Shown: positions 11,002 to 20,282 of the stretch, piece after piece
Layout of the letters: every line of letters begins with the position of its first letter
Numbering within the stretch: the first letter of the stretch is position 1
NCBI GenBank assembly: GCA_037126765.1
Contig: JBBCBC010000026.1
Location: 6,726,037-6,790,036 of the forward strand
Reading direction: 5' to 3'
Length of the DNA stretch: 64,000 nt
Source of the DNA: Stenogyne calaminthoides
Lineage: Eukaryota > Streptophyta > Magnoliopsida > Lamiales > Lamiaceae
Program-made: the position numbers and the translations under genes
Notes under the pieces: generated by a model
Databases searched by the model: none
What the model was told of the DNA's origin: nothing
What the model saw: only the letters and a program-made list of their open reading frames with translations

Positions 11002-12372
11002 GTGAAATTTTATGAAAATGTTTATCCTTTCTCTGATAAGTCTGGTATGAACAGTGTTATTGAGAATCTTTGCAAGAATATTTCTGTTCAAACTGATAAT
11101 CCTATTGATGATTTGTTATGTATGAATGATTCTACTATACAACACACTAACATTCACAATAATGAGGATTCAAATGTTGATACTATACATGAGACATCAA
11201 TTGAACAAAATACAGTTGAACTTCCTGTTCAAAGTCTTGTTCCAGATCCCATTGTGGAGAATGTTGAGCTGAGAAGATCTTCCAGATCTAAGACTTTGCC
11301 TGCATATTTGCAAGTGTACAAGACCACTCTTCCTGATTCTTTACAACACTCAACATCAAACCCTGCACAATTTTACCCTGCACAAGCAAATACAGCAAAT
11401 TTATCAATTGCTTATGGTGTCAGGTATCCTATTTCTGATTTTTTATCCACTAAGCAATTAACTAGTTCTTATCAACATTTCATTGCATCTATTTCTCAAC
11501 TTACTGAGCCTAAAAATTATAAGCAAGCATGCATACATGAACATTGGCAGAAAGCTATGGCTTCTGAGATTAGTGCTCTTGAAAGAACAAATACATGGTC
11601 CCTTGTATCTTTACCCCGTAATAAGCATCCAATTGGTTGTAAATGGGTTTACAAAATAAAATTTAAAGCTGATGGAACTATTGAAAGATACAAGGCCAGA
11701 TTAGTGGCTAAAGGGTACACACAACAAGAGGGTGTTGACTATTTTGATACATTCTCACCTGTTGCCAAAATTACTTCTGTGAGAATTTTATTAGCTGTTT
11801 CTGTTGCAAAACAATGGCATTTACATCAATGTGATGTTAACAATGCTTTTTTACATGGGGATTTATCTGAAGAAGTCTATATGACCCCACCCCATGGTTA
11901 TTGTGCTGAAAATGATACAAGAGTCTGCAAGCTTAACAAGAGCTTATATGGTTTAAAGCAAGCATCCAAGCAATGGTTTAAAAAACTGTCAGATACTCTT
12001 ATTGAATATGGTTTCACTCAATCTGCAGCTGATACATCTTTGTTTACAAAAGAAACATCAAGTTCTTTCACTGTTTTACTTTGCTATGTTGATGATATCA
12101 TTCTTGCTGGTGATAGTTTGGTAGAAATCACCAATGTCAAGTCCATGTTACATGATAAATTCACTATTAAAGATCTTGGTGAGTTAAAATACATTCTTGG
12201 AATTGAATTAGCTAGAAGTAATCAAGGCATACAATTATGTCAAAGAAATTATGCTCTTGGTCTTCTACATGATAGTGGCTATTTGGGTAGTAGGCCATGC
12301 ACAACACCTATGGACTCTAAACAAAGTTTTACACATACGGATGATCCTCCATTGGAAGATCCTTCAGTATAG
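11002..12372 (+). pseudogene. Copia reverse transcriptase
   Basis: This is a full copia RT: WQKAMASEISALE, NTWSLVSLP, KWVYKIKFKADG, RYKARLVAKGYTQ, DVNNAFLHGDL, LYGLKQASKQW, the catalytic LLCYVDDIILAG, and KYILGIELARS. It is open from the stop above to 12372, where it ends out of frame at EDPSV*. A 2-base loss in the repeated TA of 'TCAGTATAGAAGG' probably shifts the frame, because RNase H continues in the next frame. Confidence 0.9.
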
Positions 12373-13051
12373 AAGGTTGGTGGGTAAGCTATTGTATCTT
12401 ACTATAACCAGACCTGATTTATCTTATGCAATACAAACACTTACTCAATATATGAGTAAGCCTAACAAGTCTCATCTAGCTGCAGTGCACAGGTTGTTGA
12501 GATACTTAAAGTCTATTGTTGGTCAAGATATCCTGTACAAACAGCAGAACAACTTCAAACTCCAAGCCTTCACAGATGCAGATTGGGCTAGATGTGAAGA
12601 CACTAGAAGAAGCATCACAGGTTTTGCCCCGTATCTTGGAGATTCTTTAATCTCTTGGAAGTCCAAGAAACAACCCAATGTGAGCAAATCATCTGCAGAA
12701 AGTGAGTATAGAGCAATGGGATCAACAGTTTCTGAAGTTCAATGGGTGATTTATATCTTGAAAGACCTCAAAATTCAGCATACACTACCAGCCATCATTT
12801 ATACAGACAGCAGATCAGCATTCTGTATTGCTCATAATCCAGTCTTGCACGAGAAGACCAAACACATTCAGATTGACTACCATTACACAAGAGAAAAGAT
12901 CAAGGATGGAACAATCAAGATTATACAAATCCCTACTGAAGAAAACCTTGCAGATGTCCTCACAAAACCTCAAGGACCTGCTATGTTTCAAGCTTTCAAG
13001 TCCAAAATGGGGTTAATCAACATTCACTCCCATTTTGAGGGGGGGTCTTAG
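12364..13051 (+). pseudogene. Copia RT end and RNase H
   Basis: The next frame continues with YRRLVGKLLYLTITRPDLSY, the RNase H catalytic FTDADWARCEDTRRS, WKSKKQPNVSKSSAESEYRA, IYTDSRSAFCIAHN, HIQIDYHYTREKI and the closing NLADVLTKPQGPAMF. Apart from the frame change at its start it is undamaged and ends five bases inside the 3' LTR. Confidence 0.9.
13034..13045 (+). other. Polypurine tract of the copia element
   Basis: TTTGAGGGGGGG directly precedes the 3' LTR, the expected primer for plus-strand synthesis. Confidence 0.8.
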
Positions 13052-13289
13052 AGTATTAATCAAGTCAAAGATAGTCAAACTGAAGTAATTCAGTCTTTAG
13101 TGTAACTAATACTTTTATTCTTTGTAAGTGATACCTTTCCTAGTATATAAAGGAAAGATTCACCCTTCTTTCATTCATTCGGTTATTCTACAAACTTCTG
13201 TAACAAACTCAGATTCTCCTTATCAATATAAATTCATCTTCTTCTTCAATTGATTTGGAAGATGGAGTTTCTTTCATAAGATTTCTACA
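13046..13289 (+). repeat. 3' LTR of the copia element
   Basis: It has the same length and ends as the 5' LTR. Against that copy it has four substitutions (near LTR positions 14 and 26 and two in the last third) and no indels. Confidence 0.95.
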
Positions 13290-13294
13290 GGACG

Positions 13295-15366
13295 CATTAC
13301 ATCTCAAGTCGAGGTGTTTCAAGTGAATTAAATTTCCAATTTCATTTGGTATCTTCTTTAGAGACATCTCAAGTCGAGGTGTTTCAAGTGAATTAAATTT
13401 CCAATTTCATTTGGTATCTTCTTTAGAGACGTATGACCTCCCAAATTGAGGTATTTCAAGCGAATCAATTTCCCAATTTCTCTTGGCAACTCCGCCAAAA
13501 GCTCATTATCACACAAATCGAGGCGTCTCAAGTGAATCAAATTTCCAATTTCCATTGGCAACTTCTCCAGTGATGTATTCCCACTCAAGTTAAGAAGTCT
13601 CAAGTGAATCATATTTCCAATTTCATTTGTCAACTCCTTGAGAGACTTATTATTGCTCAAGTCGAGGTGTCTCAAGTAAATCAAATTCCCAATTTCCTTA
13701 GGCAACTTCACTAGTGACTTATTCCCGCTCAAGTTGAGGTATCTCAAGTGAATCAATTTTCCAATTTCTTTTGGCAACTCTTTGAGAGACTCATTATCAG
13801 CCAAGTCGAGACGTCTCAACTGAATCAAATTTTCAATTTCCCATGGCAACTCCTTCACCAATGAATTTCGACTCAATTTAAGCTCTCTCAAGTTAATCAA
13901 ATATCCAATTTCTTTTGGATATTGCTTAATAGACAAATTCCTTACCAAGTTGAAGCATCTCAAGTTAATCAAATTTCCAATTTCCCTTGGCAATTCTTGT
14001 AGAGTCTCATTCTCACAAATATCAAGACATCTCAAATGACCCAAATTCTCAATTTCTCTTGGAATATCTTTAATGTTGCAATGCACCAAAGTAAGAGTTT
14101 GCAAATTATAAAGATGGAAAATGATTTTAAGCTCTTCACATGATAACTTAATATTAAACAAGTTTAACAATCTCAAGTGAATAAACTTTTCCATCGATTG
14201 TGGAAGACCTTGCAAGCCAAAGTTTGCAAGGATTAACACCTTCAAACGTGAAAGACAATCACAAAGAATTGGAGGAGTTTCGTTCTCGCAAAATAAGGTA
14301 CAAAATTGATTCACAATAGAAACTAATAAAGGGTCACAATCTCGACAAGTTGTCTTATTCATTCTTGTGTGTTCCCTACCATTCTTCCGAACAAATTGAG
14401 CAAAATCATGTATAATATCATGCATCTTAAAGCTTTGTATTTCATCCAAATCATCTTTCACAAAATCTTGAAAGAGAGATCGCATTGCTAAAATATCAAA
14501 ACACTCTCGCCCTTTAAGTTCAAATTCACCAATATTGTACCCCAAATAACCAAGCGACATCCAGTATCCTATTAAGGTCCCAACATCAATCTTAGAATCC
14601 TTAGGAAAGATCGCGCAGTATGAGAAGCAACGTTTAAGTGATGGGGACAACTCATTGTAGCTTAAAAGCAAATGTGGGAAAATGTATACTTCCGCCACCT
14701 CCATTTTCCATATCTCACTATTTAATATGCTTTCCCACTCTTCCAACCTACTCTTAAAACACAAAAGACTTCCCAAAGTCTTCGTGGCAAGAGGCAAACC
14801 ATTACACTTTTTAGCTATTTTCCTACCAATGTCCTCAAACTCCACTTGGTTCATTCCAGAAAGAGCTATACGACACAATATTAACCAACAATCTTCATCC
14901 GAGAGTAGTTCTAGACGATATATCTGACTATCCCTCGATCCCATCATTTTCACAACCCTTTCATTTCTTGTCGTCACCAAAACTTGACTACTACCAGCTC
15001 CGCCACATATGAGGGAATTCGCCAGATGATGACGAACAACAACTTTCTTGAAACATAAACACCAAGATGTTGATGATGACGATGGGATGAAGGAGCATAC
15101 CTTTCGCTTGGAAGGAGCAAGGACCGCGCCATCAAAATGACGCTCTTGCATCTCAAGTTTGAGAAGAGCGTAATCCCATTCGTCCAAAACATCCTCCATT
15201 TCATAGGAAGCGTGTTCAAGCCTTGACAACCAACGGTTGATGCGTTTGTCTTGAAATCTTCGATTCTCAGCATCATCTAACACGTCTCCAATCATCTCCA
15301 ACTCTTTGGCAAGACTGAGAACCTCCTTCTCGGCGCCTTTCACCAAATTGACATGGTACCGAGCTT
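13295..15366 (-). pseudogene. CC-NB-LRR (NLR) resistance gene, main remnant
   Basis: An intracellular plant immune receptor of the CNL/RGA class, read from 15366 downward. A coiled-coil (Rx N-terminal) domain with WLSRLEHASYEMEDVLDEWD comes first. The sequence then jumps from FKKVVVRHHLA to CGGAGSSQVLVTTRNERV at about 15020. The P-loop, RNBS-A and kinase-2 (LDDVW) are therefore missing and nucleotide binding must be lost. RNBS-C/GLPLA (CNGLPLATKTLGSLL), RNBS-D (CFSYCAIFPKD) and MHD (FKMHDIIHDFA) are present, followed by about eleven LRRs of 23-24 residues (LRxLxLSxNxSLxELPxEIGNL). The frame stays open to the stop at 13358. There a 65-bp duplication of an LRR unit (copies start at 13300 and 13365) breaks the 69-bp period and shifts frame. 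The long open frame shows that decay is fairly recent. Confidence 0.9.
13300..14100 (-). repeat. 69-bp LRR-coding repeat array
   Basis: Units of about 69 bases, each encoding one 23-residue leucine-rich repeat, follow one another with high DNA similarity (CTCAAGT...AATTTCC...ATTTC...GGCAACT on the plus strand). The last two units at 13300 and 13365 are almost identical and 65 bases apart, which suggests a very recent slippage or unequal exchange. Confidence 0.8.
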
Positions 15367-15621
15367 GAGTTTTTTGCACTTTTGGTCCCAAAGCCGAAAA
15401 TTTTGACACTTTTGGTCCCAAAGCCGAAATATTTGACACTTTTGGTCCCAAAATCGCGCGTCCTGTGGGACCAAAACTGTAAGTTTTTGGGACTAAAAGT
15501 GTCAAAAATTTCGGCTTTGGGACCAAAAGTGTCAATTTTCGGCTTTGGGACCAAAAGTGTAAGCTTTGGGACCAAAAGCGTGAGGAGGCGTGTCCTGTGG
15601 TACAAAAAGTGCAAAAAACTC
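15367..15621 (+). mobile_element. 255-bp fold-back MITE in the NLR N-terminus
   Basis: The insert is flanked by a 10-bp direct repeat TACCGAGCTT (15357-15366 and 15622-15631) and has matching ends GAGTTTTTTGCACTTTT. Inside, three tandem units of about 30 bp (CACTTTTGGTCCCAAAGCCG) face several inverted units (CGGCTTTGGGACCAAAAGTG), so the whole folds into a hairpin. The target duplication length suggests a Mutator-like non-autonomous element, which is an inference. Removing the insert and one target copy (265 bases) puts the N-terminal and coiled-coil parts of the NLR back into one frame, so the insertion itself broke the gene. Confidence 0.85.
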
Positions 15622-15631
15622 TACCGAGCTT

Positions 15632-15689
15632 GCTCTTCTATTAGAGTCAGGATTCGCCCTACCACCGCGGAAAGTATAGCATCCGCCGT
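15632..15689 (-). pseudogene. N-terminus of the NLR pseudogene, start codon lost
   Basis: The minus strand reads ADAILSAVVGRILTLIEEQ, the classic start of CC-NB-LRR proteins (normally MADAILS...). The codon at the expected methionine (15687-15689) is ACG instead of ATG. The frame continues through one copy of the MITE target site into the coiled coil at 15366. The start loss and the MITE are independent lesions of the same gene. Confidence 0.8.
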
Positions 15690-16369
15690 CTTGCTATGTA
15701 TGTTTATGTGTTTTTCTGCTGCCTTATTGGTGAATTTAAGCAATGCATGCAAGGCTGGAGATATAATTTATAAACCATTTTATGATGAAACAGAGCGATG
15801 TTTACTATATTTAGTTTTTTGGCAAGATATGAACACAAACAAGAAGATGAACCTATATATTGATCTTCACGTGTCTTGACAAATGTACTTTGTAATTTCA
15901 CTTGACGACATTTTTTATGTTTGAGAATTTGATGAAGGAAAACAATTATTTCCCATTGAAATTGTCGATTTTTATAACAAGTATTCTATTTAATTAATTC
16001 ATTAGTTTTATCTGTCAAAAATCTATAATGATTGCGATTTTTAAGATTTCTTGTATTTATTATTGTTGATTTTCTCATTTTAAAATGATTTAGTACGACT
16101 AATAATATTTGGTTAAAATACTAGCAAGATGCAAAAAAAAAAAAAAAAAAAAATTAAAAAATTGAGAAAGAGGTGGAGATAATTAAAATAATGAGTTTAA
16201 TGTTTCTTCCCATTCAACGAACAAGTAGAGATGTAATGAAATCGAGTCGAGTTGAATCATAGAGTGTTTAAGTTTGATTTGTTTATTATTAAATTCAGGG
16301 GAGCGGAGCCAGTATTTAAGCTTTGGGGAGGGGGGCCATCGTGAAGTCGAACTTTTATATATGAGTGAG
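15690..16369. other. No gene seen
   Basis: This is upstream flank of the NLR remnant: AT-rich, with an A tract at 16132-16153. I see no coding similarity and no clear promoter element tied to the pseudogene. Confidence 0.5.
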
Positions 16370-16605
16370 TCTCATGTGTATTCGGATGCACCGTGCACTT
16401 ATATTGCATTTTAAAAGCGTGCAACTATACAAAACAGAAACATGCAACTATTCCAAACAGAAGCATGCAACTATGTTCCTATATTAACAGTTGCACTTTT
16501 CTGTGTAAATAAGTCGTACTTTTCAGCATAACAAGTTGCACGCTTCTAAAATGCACTATGAGTGCATAGTAGTGCACCCGGGTGCATACAAGACCTAGCC
16601 TTTAT
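16370..16605. mobile_element. Inverted-repeat MITE with GTGCAACT motifs
   Basis: The left half (GTGCACTTATATTGCATTTT, then AAAGCGTGCAACT) is mirrored on the right (AGTTGCACGCTTCTAAAATG, then GAGTGCATAGTAGTGCAC). The centre holds two further direct copies of CATGCAACTAT. It has no coding capacity. The exact ends and any target duplication are not clear. Confidence 0.6.
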
Positions 16606-17030
16606 ATATATGTTATAGTAAAAATTTAGGATTGCATATATACTTATGGTTAAATATCTTAAAATACATCATTATATAAAATAAATCACTAAATATAATA
16701 TTATAGATTACAGAAATAAATATGGTTAGACATTGATTTATAGACAATTTTATTTTTTATTACCAAGTGTATAAAATTCAGTGAATAATATTCAAGTTCA
16801 ACATGGGATAATATAATTTTTTGTATTTGTTTTGATTTTGTTTACATAAATGTAAAAAGAAAGTGATAAATTATAATTAGATAGTAAAATAAAATACATA
16901 TTTTCATACATTAAGCTTAAAAATTATCTCTTTTTTTATTTGAATAATTATTGGGCCAATGAGTTCATTTACCTCATTAATTTTACTACACATCATGAAA
17001 AAGACCCAAAAACAAGTGTAGGTCCAAATA
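16606..17030. other. No gene seen
   Basis: AT-rich sequence without recognisable coding or repeat structure. Confidence 0.4.
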
Positions 17031-17035
17031 TATCT

Positions 17036-17856
17036 TGAAAGTGTGTGATACGGGGTTGTGTTTAGTAAAATCAGAGTAATATTACACCGAATATAGAGAC
17101 ACTCAAAGTAACATTCAAAAGACAGAAACAACGGAAGACTCAGAAACACAACACACGAAATTAATAAGACTTTGCACAATCTATATCAATATAGATTGTG
17201 ATACCTTATGGCCGAAATCACTATTTATCAAAATAATGAATACAAAGAGGTTCACAAATCGAATCCTCTTGAAACAAGATCAAGCATATGATCTAAAGGC
17301 CAAGTGTAGTTCTACACGACCAAAGGTGACTATTCTATGTGTATGAAACTATCTAACACCGAGACTAACATTCCACATAAAATAAATTCAGCACCAACTT
17401 GAGGTATTGTAAACCCTACAATTACTCTCTATGGCTAAAAACTCCACAACAACGACCCTATCACTCTGGATGCACTAACACACTCTACAGTTGATGTTTG
17501 GTTGTTGCTTAATTAGACTAAACGGTACACGATTTGCGGCAATGTTCGGGCCATTGATATGAACATCAATGTTTTCTATTTATAGACTTCGTGTAGCTTT
17601 ACTAGATTCTCCTTGAAGGATCTAGAAACTCTTCCATCCACTATCCCATGATCTTTGTAACTGCTCCACTTAGTAGGTCTTCTCCAATCTTCTGAAAACA
17701 GCCACATGATCTAGTTTCTTGCAGAACAACCTAGATCGTTAACCTACAGTCAACAACATTAAAGACAACATTGAACATAGAAGTGTTAGTGGTTAAGAAG
17801 AAGGGACGAATACTGATGTTGTAATTAATGTTGTAACATCGGTGGCAACATCAACA
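17036..17856 (-). mobile_element. Solo LTR of a copia-type element
   Basis: On the minus strand the unit starts TGTTGATGTTGCCACC at 17856 and ends CACTTTCA at 17036 (821 bp, TG...CA). It is flanked by the 5-bp duplication TATCT at 17031-17035 and 17857-17861. A TATA box (CTATAAATAG on the minus strand, near 17576) lies inside. No internal domain follows on either side, so this is a solo LTR left by LTR-LTR recombination. Confidence 0.8.
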
Positions 17857-18000
17857 TATCTCATTGATAATATTATGAAAGAGGGCCAAGTGTTGTATTC
17901 TCATTAATAATCACTTCTAAAACCCAATTTAATTTATACTCCATCTCATAATTTACATATGTACATATATATACATATATAAGACTTGAAAAATGTGGGT

Positions 18001-18038
18001 GGCAGTGGTGGTGGGTGGGTGGGTGGGTGGGTGGGGGT
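18001..18038. repeat. GGTG microsatellite
   Basis: A GGTG/GTGG run with about six perfect GGTG copies. Confidence 0.85.
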
Positions 18039-18107
18039 GCATGGCTCCTCTACTGATTAAGTTAGTTGCAAGCTTAATTATCCGATATTTACGAGTTTTT
18101 TCAAGCT

Positions 18108-18780
18108 TAAGACCTGTCAAAATGCGCCAAGCCCGTTGGACCGACTCGAGGCCGTCTGTATATAGGACATGTTGGGTTGAGTATTTACGAGCTCATTGGG
18201 GAACGGACCCATTTGGGTTGGCCTGCATGGACCGTGGGTTGGGGCAGGTTGGTTTGGGTTGGCCCGTGGGCTTTTAAAAAAAATAAATTTAATTAAAATA
18301 CATAAATATAAATACAAAAAAATAATTATTTCTCGTTTTATTTATTACGACTATTTTGTGAATGTTGTTGCTTAATCTTTTAGTTTATTGTAAATTTTGT
18401 TTGTTTTTATTATTCATCAAGACATTGTTCAACGCTGTTTAAAATTTATACAAACTCTCATATGAAACATGTTCATACTATGAAATTAATATCATTACAC
18501 TTATAAAATGATACTACTACTATTATAAACTACTACCTCTAACATTTAAATTATTTAATGTTATGATCTCAGTTTACAAGTATTATGATATTAATTTATA
18601 AGTGTAGTGGTAAAAAATAATATTTTATTAAAAAAAGCCCGTTACCCGCTAGGGGTTGGGTTGAGTTGGGTAATTATCGACCCAAGCCCACAGTGAATTG
18701 GCCCGCCAAAACCCGCAAAAATATGGATTAAAGTGGGTTGTAAGCCGGCTCAACCCGCCGGCCCGTTCTGATAGCTCTAA
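18108..18780. mobile_element. hAT-type MITE
   Basis: Imperfect terminal inverted repeats (TAAGACCTGTCAAAATGCGCC on the left, TTAGAGCTATCAGAACGGGCC as the reverse complement of the right end) are flanked by TTCAAGCT and TTCAAGCC, an 8-bp duplication with one mismatch. Subterminal GGCCCG-rich blocks are typical of plant hAT MITEs. The interior is AT-rich and non-coding. Confidence 0.7.
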
Positions 18781-18909
18781 TTCAAGCCTACATGAGCTTA
18801 ATAACATAAAATCTTAATTTTTTATTTACTTTTGCAGCACATCAATCTTAAATTAGATTATGCATCAATTAATTATAAAAATATAATTATATATTCTTAA
18901 AAATCATAA

Positions 18910-19175
18910 TCCCTCCCCCGTCCATTTAAAATGTGCTCACTTTTCTTATTTGTCTGTCCACTAAAAATGTGTTTATATTTTTTTATGGATACACTAATTT
19001 TATTTTCACCCTCTAACCATCACTTAATTACTCAAATTGTTATTGTACTTTAACAAAAAACTGCTTTATGTATAAATGTACCTTACGATACCTTACAATA
19101 CTCTTTACTTTATCTATTTTTTAAGAAAATATGTGCTTAAATGAATTAGCACAATTTTTTTTGTGGACAGACAAT
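18910..19175. mobile_element. Possible Stowaway-like MITE
   Basis: A CTCCCCCGTCC left end and an internal inverted pair (TTGTCTGTCCACT near 18951, GTGGACAGACAA near 19162) suggest a degenerate MITE. The right terminus is not preserved well enough to fix it. Confidence 0.4.
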
Positions 19176-19380
19176 ATATATTGTACTAAATTCTATAAAT
19201 TTATTTATTTAATTAAATTTAACTACATATTTTTATATTTATCATATATATTTTGTGCTATAGTGTGGTTTTTTATAAATTAAAACTAAACTATTTATCT
19301 AATTTATATGAGCTAAAGCACGAGCTTACTAATAAACAAGTTCACGAGCTAAGGAACAAGATATTGTTGACTTTGAGTTT

Positions 19381-20177
19381 TTTTTTTTTTTTAGAAGTAA
19401 AGATGAAATTCATTCACAGAGTACAAGGGGTATTCTAAACCCATAACAAAACGTACAACATATATGTAAAGGAGCTAGTTACAATTTTGCAGGAATGCTA
19501 TCTAATGGATGAGATTCCCAGAAAGCCTCTGAAGAAATGAATGCTAGTGGATAATGAGAACGGATCCACTTCCACGAACTGAATTTGATACCATTGATAA
19601 ACTCATCCAAGTTATAGACAGTTTCTTTAAACGCAATGTTGTTCCTCAATTTCCAAATCTTCCAAACCGTGCATTGCCAAATTAAACTCACAACTTTCCT
19701 CTTTGTACCATTCAAATTCGGTGTAACAAATTCAAGGAAATGCTCATGAATATTATTAGCGAGTATCAAAGACTTACCCAACCAAATGCATATTGCTTCG
19801 CATACAAGTAACGAACACGAACATGTAAGTAGCAAATGATTCGAAGATTCCACCGAGAAATCGCACCGAAAGCACAAAGTCGAATTGGAAGACCACAAGA
19901 TTCCTCTCTTGCACAAATTGTCTTTAGTTGGGATTCTGTTCCGAACTGTTTTCCAAACAAACGCGGATACCTTAAAGGGGATAGCTTTCCACCAAATCTT
20001 CATCCACGTAAACGTGACTTTCTCTGATGCACAATCAGCCCGAGAGATTAGCTGGTATATTCCTGTGGTTTCGAACGACCCTCCCGGAGAACCACGCCAT
20101 TCCCATGAGTCTGGGCAATTCGGACGGATCTTCACCCTGCAAATACACAACCACATGTCCACAAACTCGAGCAGTTC
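19381..20177 (-). mobile_element. 5'-truncated LINE insertion
   Basis: A minus-strand non-LTR retrotransposon copy lies between two copies of ACTTTGAGTTT (19370-19380 and 20178-20188). It ends in a poly-A tail, seen as a T run from 19381. Only the last 0.8 kb was inserted, which is the normal 5' truncation of target-primed reverse transcription. Confidence 0.85.
19479..20162 (-). pseudogene. LINE zf-RVT domain, open reading frame
   Basis: The frame is open for 227 codons and encodes the reverse-transcriptase zinc-binding (zf-RVT) region at the C-terminus of plant LINE ORF2: WWKAIPFKVSAFVWKTVRNR, IPTKDNLCKRGIL, CFRCDFSVESSNHLLLTCS, then WKIWKLRNNIAFKE. The RT and endonuclease domains lie upstream in a full element and are absent here. 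There is no start codon or promoter of its own, so it is a dead 3' fragment despite the open frame. Confidence 0.85.
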
Positions 20178-20282
20178 ACTTTGAGTTTGTTTTATATTAA
20201 CGAGTTTTGTTAAAATGCTCGAACAAATTATTTCAAGCTAAAAAGTCCAAACACTTGATTTAAAGAAAGATAAACAGTGTTA

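Larger units (their letters stand above)
8277..13289 (+). mobile_element. Complete-length Ty1-copia element inserted in the NLR gene
   Basis: The element is 5,013 bp long with two 244-bp LTRs (8277-8520 and 13046-13289) and is flanked by the direct repeat GGACG at 8272-8276 and 13290-13294. The LTRs differ at four sites by direct reading (about 1.6%), all substitutions, which indicates a recent insertion. Order inside: primer-binding site, gag, protease, integrase, RT, RNase H, polypurine tract. The gag family and the CX2CX4HX4C knuckle followed by GYPPGW suggest an Ale/Retrofit-like lineage, which is an inference. The element interrupts the LRR region of the minus-strand resistance gene. Confidence 0.95.

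Noticed and set aside
13358..15535. Calling the 725-codon open frame an intact NLR
   Set aside because: It begins with TTG inside the MITE, and it lacks the P-loop, kinase-2 and the true start.
15382..15879. Plus-strand open frame opposite the NLR N-terminus
   Set aside because: It is the antisense reading of the hairpin MITE repeats (LVPKP/ALGPKV units) and has no independent support.
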